Of a stretch of DNA of 64,000 nucleotides, positions 34,413 through 42,933 are shown one piece after another. A program made the position numbers and the translations under genes. The notes beneath the pieces are model-generated. The model had not been told where the DNA came from. It searched no databases and saw only the letters and a list, made by a program, of their open reading frames with translations. Positions within the stretch are counted from its first letter, which is position 1; each line of letters opens with the position of its first letter. The DNA comes from Streptomyces sp. NBC_01669. Lineage in GTDB: Bacteria; Actinomycetota; Actinomycetes; Streptomycetales; Streptomycetaceae. The stretch is from assembly GCF_026339735.1 (NCBI RefSeq), contig NZ_JAPEQG010000001.1:4216001-4280000 (forward strand). The letters run 5' to 3'.

Positions 34413-35807
34413 ATGGTCTCCGAGCACGCGGTCACGTCGGCTGCCCAGGTACTCGTCGCGTCCAACCGCGGCCCCGTCTCGTACGCGCTGCGCGCGGACG
34501 GTTCGATCGGCGCCAGACGGGGCGGCGGCGGACTCGTCTCCGGCCTGAGCGCGGTCGAGGACAAGCTGTGGGTCTGCGCGGCACTCGGCGAGGGGGACAG
34601 GGCGGCGGTCCGGCACGGGATCGCCGAGCCGGGCGTACGGATGCTCGACATCGACGCCGACGTCCACGCCGACGCGTACAACGGCATCGCGAACTCGGTG
34701 CTCTGGTTCATCCACCACATGCTGTACCAGACACCGCTGGATCCGGTCTTCGACGCGGAGTTCCGCCGGCAGTGGGCGTCATTCGAAACGTACAACCTGG
34801 CCTTCGCGCAGGCGCTCGCCGAGGAGGCGGGCGAGGGCGCCGCGGTGCTGGTGCAGGACTACCACCTGGCGCTGGTCCCGGGCATGCTCCGCGAGCTGCG
34901 GCCCGACCTGCGGATCGGCCACTTCTCGCACACCCCGTGGGCCCCAATCGACTACTTCCGGCTGCTGCCCGACGACATCGCGGAGCAGCTGCTGCGCGGC
35001 ATGCTCGGCGCGGACCGGGCGGGCTTCCTGACCCGGCGGTGGGCGGACGCGTTCATCGGCTGCTGCACGGGGATCCTGGGCGGCACGGGCCGGACGAGGA
35101 TCGGCGTGCACGGTCTGGGCACGGACGCGGACTTCCTGCGCCGCCGCGCGCACGAGGCGGACGTGGACGAGCGGATGGCGGTGCTGCGGGAGCAGGTGGG
35201 CGGCACCGGCCGGAAGACGATCGTGCGGGTGGACCGTACGGAGCTGTCCAAGAACATCGTGCGCGGGCTGCTGGCGTACCGGGAGCTGCTGAACACCCGC
35301 CCGCAGTGGCGCGAGCGGGTGGTGCATGTGGCGTTCGCGTACCCGTCGCGGCAGGACCTGACGGTGTACCGGGAGTACACGGCCGAGGTGCAGAGGCTGG
35401 CGGACGATATCAACTCGGCGTACGGGACACCCGATTGGACCCCGGTCCTGCTCCATGTGAACGACGACTTCGCGCGCTCGCTGGGGGCGTACCGGCTGGC
35501 GGACGTGGCGCTCGTCAACCCGATCCGCGACGGCATGAACCTCGTCGCCAAGGAGGTCCCGGTGGTCTCCGATGCGGGCTGCGCGCTGGTGCTGTCGCGG
35601 GAGGCGGGTGCGTACGAGGAGCTGGGCGCCGACGCGATCGTGGTGAACCCCTACGACGTGTCCGCGACGGCGGCCGCCCTGCACGAGGCGCTGACGATGC
35701 CGGACGGGGAACGGGCGGAGCGCTCGAAGCGGCTGGCCGCTGCCGCGACGGCGCTGCCGCCGCAGCAGTGGTTCCTGGAACAGCTGGAGGCGCTGCGGCA
35801 GGGATGA
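34413..35807 (+). CDS. otsA: trehalose-6-phosphate synthase
   Basis: A 464-aa family GT20 glycosyltransferase that makes trehalose-6-phosphate from glucose-6-phosphate and a nucleotide glucose. 'SNRGPVSYAL' and 'RRGGGGLVSGL' are the N-terminal sugar and nucleotide contacts. 'DYHLALVPGMLR' and 'HTPWAPIDYFR' are conserved in OtsA, and 'VALVNPIRDGMNLVAKE' is the C-terminal signature. ATG at 34413 is used. It converges on otsB with only 9 bases between their stops, so the pathway pair lies on opposite strands. Confidence 0.95.
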   Translation: MVSEHAVTSAAQVLVASNRGPVSYALRADGSIGARRGGGGLVSGLSAVEDKLWVCAALGEGDRAAVRHGIAEPGVRMLDIDADVHADAYNGIANSVLWFIHHMLYQTPLDPVFDAEFRRQWASFETYNLAFAQALAEEAGEGAAVLVQDYHLALVPGMLRELRPDLRIGHFSHTPWAPIDYFRLLPDDIAEQLLRGMLGADRAGFLTRRWADAFIGCCTGILGGTGRTRIGVHGLGTDADFLRRRAHEADVDERMAVLREQVGGTGRKTIVRVDRTELSKNIVRGLLAYRELLNTRPQWRERVVHVAFAYPSRQDLTVYREYTAEVQRLADDINSAYGTPDWTPVLLHVNDDFARSLGAYRLADVALVNPIRDGMNLVAKEVPVVSDAGCALVLSREAGAYEELGADAIVVNPYDVSATAAALHEALTMPDGERAERSKRLAAAATALPPQQWFLEQLEALRQG

Positions 35808-35816
35808 CGCCGCTCG

Positions 35817-36692
35817 TCACACCTCGGTGGGACCCGACGGGAGACGGTGCGCCAAGGCCGAGAGAAACTCCACGACGGCTCCCGGTCCCGGCAGCAACAG
35901 GTCGGCGCGTTCGGCCAGTTCGGGCACTTCCGCGCTGCCGCTGCAGACCAGCAGGCCCGGGATGCCGTCGGGGCCCTCGGCGCGCAGCTTCTCCACGGCC
36001 GCGTAGGCCGCGAGGTCGCCCAGGTCGTCGCCGGCGAAGAGAACGGACTCGGCGTCCGTCTCCCGGACGAACTCCGTGAGCACTACACCCTTGTCCATGC
36101 CCGGCGGTCGCAGCTCCAGGACGAGACGGCCCGGTTCGACGATCAGCCCGTGCCGGGCGGCGAGCGCACCGAGCGGGCCGCGCAGCGCGTCGAACGCGGC
36201 CTGCGGGTCGGCGGCACGGCGGGTGTGGACCGCGAGCGCCCGGCCCTTCTCCTCGATCCAGGTACCCCGCCAGGAGGCGAACCGTTCGAGCAGACCGGGG
36301 AGTTCGGCGCGGACTGCGGCGACGCCCGGGTGCGGGGCGGGGGCGTGGACGGTGCCGGAGACGGCGTCCCAGCGTTCGGCACCGTAGTGGCCGAGAACGA
36401 CGAGGTGGTCAAGGCCCGGGACCCCGGCGAAGCCGCCGTGCCGGACCGCGACGTCGGCCGGGCGCCCGGTGATCACGGCGACGGAGGCGACCTTCGGAGC
36501 GAGCGCGGCCAGGGCCGGGACGGTGCCGGGGTGGGCGCGGGCCTGTTCCGGGTCCGGGACGATCTCGGCGAGGGTGCCGTCGAAATCGAGCGCGACAACC
36601 GCGCGCTCGGGGCGGGCGAGGAGAGCGGCGAGGCCTTCGCGCCCGGCCGGGGTGGTGGGGGTCGGCAGGGAATGTTCCGGAGTGCTGCCCAT
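35817..36692 (-). CDS. otsB: trehalose-phosphatase
   Basis: A 291-aa HAD-superfamily phosphatase removing phosphate from trehalose-6-phosphate. 'LDFDGTLAEI' (nucleophile Asp36, acid/base Asp38), 'AVITGRP' and 'LFAGDDLGDLAAY' are HAD motifs I, II and IV. A Pro-rich leader of about 20 residues precedes the domain. It faces otsA tail to tail. Confidence 0.94.
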   Translation of the reverse strand: MGSTPEHSLPTPTTPAGREGLAALLARPERAVVALDFDGTLAEIVPDPEQARAHPGTVPALAALAPKVASVAVITGRPADVAVRHGGFAGVPGLDHLVVLGHYGAERWDAVSGTVHAPAPHPGVAAVRAELPGLLERFASWRGTWIEEKGRALAVHTRRAADPQAAFDALRGPLGALAARHGLIVEPGRLVLELRPPGMDKGVVLTEFVRETDAESVLFAGDDLGDLAAYAAVEKLRAEGPDGIPGLLVCSGSAEVPELAERADLLLPGPGAVVEFLSALAHRLPSGPTEV

Positions 36693-36837
36693 GGGTCGAG
36701 GGTATCGGGGGTGGTGCGGTGCGGCTACGGCCCGCGCCCGCGGCCGGCCTGTCCCCCTTCCCGGAATCGGTGGCTCCGCACCGGGGCACCAGCTCCTCCG
36801 TCGCCGGAGGAGCTGGATGCGCGGCGATGCCGCGACA

Positions 36838-37131
36838 TCACCGCCGCCCCCGCCGAGCCTCCCGGATCCGTCGCAGCCGGTTCACCGTCACCGGGTCCTC
36901 CTCCAGTGCCCGCCGGTCGTCCAGAAGCGCGTTCAGCAGCTGGTAGTAGCGCGTCGGCGAGATGCCCAGGCCCTCCCGGATCTCCCGCTCCTTCGCCCCC
37001 GGGCCGGGCCACGAGCGCCGTTCCACGGCCAGGACCGCACGCTCCCGGTCGGAGAGCCCGGTGCCGGGGTGGTCGGCGGGGCTGTCGGCAGGGGGCTCCG
37101 CTTCGGCGGAGCCGTCGTCGGGGGCGGTCAT
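36838..37131 (-). CDS. DUF3263 protein
   Basis: A 97-aa protein with an acidic, Pro-rich N-terminus and the DUF3263 core 'LSDRERAVLAVERRSW', 'REGLGISPTRYYQLLNALLD'. The core resembles a helix-turn-helix of sigma-factor region 4 kind and may bind DNA or RNA polymerase. ATG at 37131 is chosen; an ATG at 37143 would add four residues. It lies 145 bases upstream of otsB on the same strand. Confidence 0.85.
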   Translation of the reverse strand: MTAPDDGSAEAEPPADSPADHPGTGLSDRERAVLAVERRSWPGPGAKEREIREGLGISPTRYYQLLNALLDDRRALEEDPVTVNRLRRIREARRGRR

Positions 37132-37163
37132 ATGAGCCAACATATCGCCCGCCCCCGGACCCG

Positions 37164-37286
37164 CTACCCGGCCACCCGCACCTCCGCGCCCTCCGCCTTC
37201 GACGCCTCCGCCGCGATCGAACCGAGCACGGCGGCCGTTTCGTTGAGTGTCTGTGTCCGACCCGCGGTGAGCTGCGATTCCCCACC
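37164..37286 (-). pseudogene. 3' remnant of a lost gene
   Basis: A minus-strand frame ending at TAG 37164-37166 encodes about 40 residues that look like a genuine C-terminus: 'GGESQLTAG', 'TLNETAAVLGSIAAEASKAE', 'EVRVAG'. There is no start or homologous-looking sequence further in. The pattern resembles the end of Gfo/Idh/MocA-type sugar oxidoreductases, but this is a guess. It occupies part of the 468-base gap between the DUF3263 gene and nagK; the rest shows only the DasR-like site. Confidence 0.4.
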
Positions 37287-37555
37287 CCTCACTCGATCGA
37301 GCGACCCACCACGCCCGCGGCGACACGCTGTGAAGATCACGCCGCAGCCGACCCGATGGCGGGTCCGATCCGGGCGCAGCGCCTCGCGGTCGAGATCACG
37401 GAGTCGAAGGGGGTACGACCCGGACCACCCCGCAATCTGTCGCGCAGCGTGATCCTGGCTCCCCGGGATCGGCAGAAGGCCCGGTCGAAGGCGCGCTCCG
37501 GGGCGCACTCCGGGGCTTTGCCACACTTTTGTATGGATACTCAACAAACAGCAAT

Positions 37556-37571
37556 AGTGGACTAGACCTAT
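37556..37571 (+). promoter_or_regulatory. DasR-like (dre) operator before nagK
   Basis: AGTGGACTAGACCTAT matches 13 of 16 positions of the dre consensus and lies 28 bases before the nagK start. DasR control of nagK-nagA is known in S. coelicolor, so the match is expected. GlcNAc-6-phosphate or GlcN-6-phosphate would release the repressor. Confidence 0.8.
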
Positions 37572-37599
37572 CGGGGGTCCTCGGGCGAAACTGTCTCCC

Positions 37600-38532
37600 G
37601 TGAAACACGTCATCGCCCTCGATGTGGGCGGCACCGGAATGAAGGCCGCACTGGTCGGGGCCGACGGCACTCTGCTGCACGAGGCCCGGCGCGCAACCGG
37701 CAGGGAGCGCGGACCCGACGCCGTCGTGGAGTCGATCCTCACCTTTGCCGCGGAACTGCGCGCCCACGGGGAGGAACACTTCGGCGAGAGCGCCGTCGCG
37801 GCCGGTGTCGCCGTGCCCGGCATCGTCGACCCGGAGAACGGGGTCGCGGTCTACGCCGCGAACCTGGGCTGGCGCGACGTCCCCCTGCGCACCCTGCTCG
37901 GCGAACGGCTCGGCGGCGTACCCGTCGCGCTCGGCCACGACGTCAGGACCGGCGGCCTCGCCGAGGGCAGGATCGGCGCGGGCAGGGGCGCCGACCGCTT
38001 CCTGTTCGTCCCGCTCGGCACCGGCATCGCCGGAGCCATCGGCATCGCGGGCACCATCGAGGCGGGCGCGCACGGGTACGCGGGCGAGATCGGGCACATC
38101 GTGGTCCGGCCGGACGGACCGGACTGCGGGTGCGGGCAGCGCGGCTGCCTGGAGACCCTCGCGTCCGCCTCCGCCGTCAGCCGCGCCTGGGCCGCCGCGT
38201 CGGGGGACCCGGAGGCCGACGCCGCGGACTGCGCGAAGGCCGTCGAATCGGGCGATCCCGCGGCCGTACGGGTATGGCAGGACGCGGTCGACGCGCTCGC
38301 CGCCGGTCTGGTCACCGCGCTGACCCTGCTGGACCCCCGCACGCTCATCATCGGTGGCGGTCTCGCCGAGGCAGCGGAAACCTTGTTCGTACCACTCCGT
38401 GCGGCCGTCGAGGAACGTGTCACGTTCCAGAAGCTGCCCGACATCGTCCCGGCGGCCCTCGGGGACACCGCCGGATGCCTGGGTGCAGGGCTGCTCGCCT
38501 GGGATCTTCTCTCCACGGAGGTATCCGCCTGA
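37600..38532 (+). CDS. nagK: ROK family sugar kinase, probable N-acetylglucosamine kinase
   Basis: A 310-aa ROK kinase. 'ALDVGGTGMKAALV' is the phosphate-binding loop, and 'VAVPGIVDPENG' and 'LGTGIAGAI' are sugar-site motifs. The zinc motif includes 'CGCGQRGCLE', and 'LIIGGGLAEA' is the adenosine region. It phosphorylates GlcNAc, or possibly another hexose, at C6. The gene overlaps nagA (TGATG), and the pair has the dre site upstream, as in the S. coelicolor nagK-nagA operon. ATG at 37600 follows the dre site and promoter by 28 bases. Confidence 0.9.
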   Translation: MKHVIALDVGGTGMKAALVGADGTLLHEARRATGRERGPDAVVESILTFAAELRAHGEEHFGESAVAAGVAVPGIVDPENGVAVYAANLGWRDVPLRTLLGERLGGVPVALGHDVRTGGLAEGRIGAGRGADRFLFVPLGTGIAGAIGIAGTIEAGAHGYAGEIGHIVVRPDGPDCGCGQRGCLETLASASAVSRAWAAASGDPEADAADCAKAVESGDPAAVRVWQDAVDALAAGLVTALTLLDPRTLIIGGGLAEAAETLFVPLRAAVEERVTFQKLPDIVPAALGDTAGCLGAGLLAWDLLSTEVSA

Positions 38533-39686
38533 TGGCCGGACCCGCAGACAGCACGGTTCTCGCCGGGGCCCGGGTGGTTCTTCCCACCGGCACCGTCGAG
38601 AACGGCCGGGTGATCGTCGAGGGAACTCGGATCGCCGAGAATCCGGCGGAGGGCGCTCGGACCATCGATCTGACCGGCCACTGGGTCGTCCCCGGCTTCG
38701 TCGACATGCACAACCACGGCGGCGGCGGCGCGTCCTTCACCTCCGGCACCGTGGACGAGGTCCTCACCGGCGTCCGCACCCACCGCGAGCACGGCACCAC
38801 CACCCTGGTCGCCTCCACCGTCACCGGCGAGATGGACTTCCTCGCCGAGCGGGCCGGCATCCTCTCCGAGCTGGTCGAGCAGGGCGACCTGGCCGGGATC
38901 CACTTCGAGGGCCCGTTCATCTCGCCGTGCCGCAAGGGCGCGCACAGCGAGAAGCTGCTGCGCCACCCGGACCCGGCCGAGGTCCGCAAGCTGATGGACG
39001 CGGCGCGCGGCACCGCGAAGATGTTCACGCTCGCCACCGAACTGCCGGGCGGCATCGAGTCGGTGCGGCTGCTCGCCGAGCACGGCGTGATCGCCGCGAT
39101 CGGGCACACCGACGCGACGTACGAGCAGACCGTCGAGGCGATCGACGCGGGCGCCACCGTCGCCACCCACCTGTTCAACGCGATGCCGCCGCTCGCCCAC
39201 CGCGAGCCCGGTCCGATCGCCGCCCTCCTGGAGGACGAGCGGATCACCGTCGAGCTGATCAACGACGGTACGCATCTGCACCCGGCCGCCCTGGAGCTGG
39301 CGTACCACCACGCGGGCGCCGCCCGCGTCGCGCTGATCACGGACGCGATGGACGCGGCCGGGTTCGGCGACGGCCAGTACCAGCTGGGCCCGCTCGCCGT
39401 CGAGGTCAAGGACGGCGTCGCCCGGCTCGTGGAGGGCAACTCGATCGCGGGTTCCACGCTCACCCTGGACACCGCGTTCCGCCGGGCCGTCACGATCGAC
39501 CGGATCCCGGTCGAGGACGTCGTGCAGTCCATCTCCGCCAACCCGGCACGGCTGCTCGGCGTGTACGACAGGGTCGGCTCGCTCGACCCGGGCAAAGACG
39601 CGGACCTGGTCGTCCTGGACGCGGACTTCGCACTCAAGGGCGTCATGCGCAAGGGCGAATGGGTTATTGAGCCCGAACTCGGGTGA
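38532..39686 (+). CDS. nagA: N-acetylglucosamine-6-phosphate deacetylase
   Basis: A 384-aa metallo-amidohydrolase removing acetate from GlcNAc-6-phosphate. 'PGFVDMHNHGGGG' is the metal site, followed by 'GIHFEGPFIS', 'AIGHTDATYEQ' and 'ATHLFNAMPPLAHREPG'. 'LITDAMDAAG' carries the catalytic Asp. It starts within the nagK stop. Its substrate can come from NagK or from MurQ (21541). No nagB deaminase gene lies in the window. Confidence 0.95.
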   Translation: MAGPADSTVLAGARVVLPTGTVENGRVIVEGTRIAENPAEGARTIDLTGHWVVPGFVDMHNHGGGGASFTSGTVDEVLTGVRTHREHGTTTLVASTVTGEMDFLAERAGILSELVEQGDLAGIHFEGPFISPCRKGAHSEKLLRHPDPAEVRKLMDAARGTAKMFTLATELPGGIESVRLLAEHGVIAAIGHTDATYEQTVEAIDAGATVATHLFNAMPPLAHREPGPIAALLEDERITVELINDGTHLHPAALELAYHHAGAARVALITDAMDAAGFGDGQYQLGPLAVEVKDGVARLVEGNSIAGSTLTLDTAFRRAVTIDRIPVEDVVQSISANPARLLGVYDRVGSLDPGKDADLVVLDADFALKGVMRKGEWVIEPELG

Positions 39687-39854
39687 TTTCAGCCATTCTT
39701 GACAGTGGGCCGAATACGTAACGAAGAGACAGCGGTTGGCCCGGAGGTCTGGGCCGACCGCTTGCTCTTTGGCATGATCGCTTCCGTAAACAGCAGGGAA
39801 AGCGCGTTCTGGCAAGGGATCCGCGCTCCGGCACGGATCGAAGGGGTGACCGAG

Positions 39855-40781
39855 GTGATCCTCACGGTCACGCTGAACACGGCACTCGACCTGACGTACG
39901 GCGTACCGGCGCTGGTCCCGCACACCAGCCACCGCGTCGGTGACATCTCCGAACGCCCCGGCGGCAAAGGACTCAACGTCGCCCGGGTGCTCTCCGCACT
40001 CGGCCACGAGACCGTGGTCACCGGCTTCGCCGGAGGCGCCACCGGAGCCGTACTCCGCGAGCTCCTGGCGGACCTCCCGCCGCGCGACGCACTCGTCCCC
40101 GTCGCCGGGAACACCCGCCGCACCATCGCCGTCGTCGATGCGTCCACCGGCGACACCACCCAGCTCAACGAACCCGGCCCACTCGTCAGCGCCGACGAGT
40201 GGGCCGCCTTCCTCGCCACGTACGAGAAGCTCCTCGCCGACGCGGACGCGGTCGCACTCTGCGGCAGCCTGCCGCCCGGCATCCACGTCGGCGCCTACGC
40301 CGAACTGGTCCGCATCGCCCGCGCCGCCGAGGTCCCCGTTCTCCTCGACACCAGCGGCGAACCGCTGCGCCGGGGCATAGCCGCCCGCCCCGACCTGATC
40401 AAGCCGAACGCCGACGAGCTCGCCCAGCTCACCGGCTCCCGCGACCCGCTGCGCGCCACCCGTGACGCCCGCCGCCGGGGCGCGCACGGCGTGATCGCCT
40501 CGCTCGGCGCGGACGGCATGCTCGCCGTCACGCCCGAGGGCGCCTGGCGGGCGGCGCCGCCGGACCGGGTCGCGGGCAACCCCACCGGAGCGGGCGACTC
40601 CGCGGTGGCCGGGCTGCTGTCCGGTCTCGTCGAGGGGCTGAGCTGGCCGGACCGGCTGCGCAGGGCGGTGGCACTGTCGACGGCGACGGTGCTGGCGCCG
40701 GCGGCCGGGGAGTTCGACCGGGCGGCGTACGAGGAGCTGTTGCCGCGCGTCGGCATCGAGGAACAAGCACCGGCGGTCTGA
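39855..40781 (+). CDS. PfkB family hexose-phosphate kinase (1-PFK/tagatose-6-P type)
   Basis: A 308-aa ribokinase-fold protein. The N-terminal 'TLNTALDLTY' is typical of the 1-phosphofructokinase (FruK/LacC) branch. 'GGKGLNVARVLSALG' is the first family signature, and 'NPTGAGDSAVAGLLSGL' holds the catalytic Asp. GTG at 39855 lies 9 bases after GAAGGGG; a GTG at 39846 is possible. It precedes an aldolase gene and follows nagA, so fructose-1-phosphate or tagatose-6-phosphate are both plausible substrates. A TTGACA near 39709 could be its -35 box. Confidence 0.85.
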   Translation: MILTVTLNTALDLTYGVPALVPHTSHRVGDISERPGGKGLNVARVLSALGHETVVTGFAGGATGAVLRELLADLPPRDALVPVAGNTRRTIAVVDASTGDTTQLNEPGPLVSADEWAAFLATYEKLLADADAVALCGSLPPGIHVGAYAELVRIARAAEVPVLLDTSGEPLRRGIAARPDLIKPNADELAQLTGSRDPLRATRDARRRGAHGVIASLGADGMLAVTPEGAWRAAPPDRVAGNPTGAGDSAVAGLLSGLVEGLSWPDRLRRAVALSTATVLAPAAGEFDRAAYEELLPRVGIEEQAPAV

Positions 40782-40870
40782 GCGGCGCGGAACCAGCCCG
40801 CATCGCACGCCCGGCACCGTCCCGGACCACCCAGCACCATCCCGCAGCACACGAAGTCCCAGGGGGCAGC

Positions 40871-41719
40871 ATGCCGCTCGTCAGCACCGGTGAACTCGTC
40901 TCGGCCGCCCAGGCCGACGGACGCTCAGTCGCCGCCTTCAACGTCATCACGCTGGAGCACGCGGAGGCCATCGCCGCGGGCGCGGAACGCGCCGGGGCGC
41001 CCGCCATCCTGCAGATCTCCGAGAACGCCGTGAAGTTCCACGGCGGCCGGCTCTCGGCCATCGCCGCCGCGGCCGCCGCCGTCGCCCGCGCCTCCCACGC
41101 GCCGCTCGCGCTCCACCTCGACCACGTCGAGTCCGTGGAGCTGCTGCACCAGGCGCACGACGAGGGCTTCGGCTCGGTGATGTTCGACGCCTCGAAGCTG
41201 ACCTACGAGGAGAACGTGCGGGCCACGGCCGACGCGGTCGCCTGGGGCCACGAGCGCGGGATCTGGATCGAGGCAGAGCTCGGCAAGGTCGGCGGCAAGG
41301 AGGGCGAGGCCCCGCTCGACGCCCACGCCCCCGGCGTCCGGACCGACCCGGCCGAGGCCGCCGCCTACGTCGCGGCGACCGGCGTCGACGCGCTGGCCGT
41401 CGCGGTCGGCTCCTCGCACGCGATGACGGAACGCACCGCCGCCCTCGACCACGCCCTCATCGGCCGGCTGCGCGACGCAGTCCCGGTCCCGCTGGTGCTG
41501 CACGGCTCCAGCGGCGTCCCGGACGAGGAGATCCGCCAGGCGGTCGCCTCCGGCATGCGCAAGATCAACGTGGGTACGGCGCTGAACACGGCGTTCACCG
41601 GCGCGGTGCGCGCGTACCTGGCCGACAACCCGACGGGCGTCGACCCGCGCAAGTACATCGTCCCGGGCCGCGAGGCGATGGCCACGACGGTGGCGGGGTT
41701 CCTGAGCCTGATGGGCTGA
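40871..41719 (+). CDS. class II fructose/tagatose-bisphosphate aldolase
   Basis: A 282-aa zinc aldolase of the GatY/KbaY/FBA family. 'AAFNVITLEHAEAI' and 'LALHLDHVESVELL' (zinc His) are near the N-terminus, followed by 'GFGSVMFDASKLTYEENV', 'WIEAELGKVGG' and 'LVLHGSSGVPDEEI'. Its length and N-terminus favour the ketose-bisphosphate branch over housekeeping FbaA. With the kinase before it, it could split tagatose- or fructose-bisphosphate to triose phosphates. Confidence 0.88.
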   Translation: MPLVSTGELVSAAQADGRSVAAFNVITLEHAEAIAAGAERAGAPAILQISENAVKFHGGRLSAIAAAAAAVARASHAPLALHLDHVESVELLHQAHDEGFGSVMFDASKLTYEENVRATADAVAWGHERGIWIEAELGKVGGKEGEAPLDAHAPGVRTDPAEAAAYVAATGVDALAVAVGSSHAMTERTAALDHALIGRLRDAVPVPLVLHGSSGVPDEEIRQAVASGMRKINVGTALNTAFTGAVRAYLADNPTGVDPRKYIVPGREAMATTVAGFLSLMG

Positions 41720-41740
41720 CCCGCCCGGCACATACGAAAA

Positions 41741-41775
41741 CCGGCCCTACCGCCCCTTTCGGGTGGTGGGGCCGG
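41741..41775. terminator. bidirectional terminator after the aldolase gene
   Basis: CCGGCCCTACCGCCC and GGGTGGTGGGGCCGG pair almost fully around a CTTTC loop, 21 bases after the aldolase stop and 14 bases before the stop of the converging gene. Confidence 0.85.
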
Positions 41776-41789
41776 ACCGCGTTCGGGGT

Positions 41790-42770
41790 TCAGCGTGTCT
41801 GGTGGCCGGCCTTCAGCGACAGCTGGTCCAGGTTGGCGTCGCACTGGTCGCCCTCGTTGCACGAGATCATCAGCGTGTTCGAGCCCTTGCTGAGGTTGAC
41901 CCAGGCGAAGGTGGTCGTCCAGCCCTTCGACAGGTCGCCCTCCGCGGCATGCGCGAAGTTCTTCATGTTGATGGACCGGGGACTCTCGGAGTTGACGGTG
42001 AGCGACGTCTTGGCGTCCTTGCCCGGCACGCCGTACGTCACGTAGAGCGTGTACTCGCCGGCCTCCGGTACCTGGACCGACCAGGTCGCGGACCGGCCGA
42101 CCTCGTTCAGATTGATGTACTGGCCGTTCGCGCTCTTCGCGCCCTCGACCGAGTTGTCGAGCGTGGCCGTGCCGCCGAGCTTCAGCGTCGCGGCGTCCTG
42201 CTTCGGCAGCTCCGCCGGGGCCTCGGAGGACGTCTCGGACTGCTTCGGCTTCGGGGACTCCTCGACCTGACCGGCGGGACCGGACGAGGTGGCGGCCTCG
42301 TCCTTCTTGTTGCTGTCCTTGCCGTCGTTCGTGATCATCGCGACGCCGATGCCGACGAGCACGACCGCGACGACCGCGATCGCACCGATCAGCAGGCCCT
42401 TGGTGTTCGGACCGCCGCTGCCGGAACCGCCGCTGCGGCCATGGCCGCCCTGCACCGGGACGTGCGCGGTGGGCCCGCCGCCGGGATACGTCTCGGGGGC
42501 GGCGTACTGGGCGTTCGGCGCGCCGTACTGCGCCTGCTGCTGCCCGCCGTACGGCTGCTGCTGCGGCATCTGCTGCCCGTACTGGCGCTCGCCGACCGTC
42601 CGCACCTGGTTGTACGAGGTTCTGGGCACGCCGGGCTGCGAGACGGGACCCGGATAGCCGTAGCCGCCCTGCCGTGGCGACTGGGCGCCGGACGCCTGTC
42701 CGTCCTCGTACAGGTAGCCGAACGGATCGTCGTCCTCGGGTGTGCTTGCGCCGTTGTTCCCGGCCGTCAT
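41790..42770 (-). CDS. membrane-anchored carbohydrate-binding-module protein
   Basis: A 326-aa protein. A Gln/Gly/Tyr/Pro-rich cytoplasmic N-terminus (about 1-120) leads to one transmembrane helix ('GLLIGAIAVVAVVLVGIGVA', about 124-145) and a Lys/Ser/Pro linker. A C-terminal CBM35-like beta-sandwich (about 198-325) contains 'EAGEYTLYVTYGVPGKDA', 'TFAWVNLSKGSNTLMISC' and 'DANLDQLSL'. It may bind wall or extracellular glycan. ATG at 42770 lies 10 bases after a GGAG site. No enzyme domain is seen. Confidence 0.85.
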   Translation of the reverse strand: MTAGNNGASTPEDDDPFGYLYEDGQASGAQSPRQGGYGYPGPVSQPGVPRTSYNQVRTVGERQYGQQMPQQQPYGGQQQAQYGAPNAQYAAPETYPGGGPTAHVPVQGGHGRSGGSGSGGPNTKGLLIGAIAVVAVVLVGIGVAMITNDGKDSNKKDEAATSSGPAGQVEESPKPKQSETSSEAPAELPKQDAATLKLGGTATLDNSVEGAKSANGQYINLNEVGRSATWSVQVPEAGEYTLYVTYGVPGKDAKTSLTVNSESPRSINMKNFAHAAEGDLSKGWTTTFAWVNLSKGSNTLMISCNEGDQCDANLDQLSLKAGHQTR

Positions 42771-42933
42771 CCCTGGGTCACTCCTCACCATGTCGCCAGC
42801 CGTCGCCGAATATCGCCAGCCGTCGCCGACCGGCCGAGCCTACCTCGAACGGAGCACACCAAGAATTGCCGTCGGCCTTCGGGGTGCCGTACCGGGACCT
42901 GGGCGGGGTACGGGAACGGGCCGTCCGTGAACG

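Noticed and set aside
37851..40850. 999-aa minus-strand open frame opposite nagK, nagA and the PfkB gene
   Set aside because: No motif, and the plus strand carries signature-bearing enzymes throughout.
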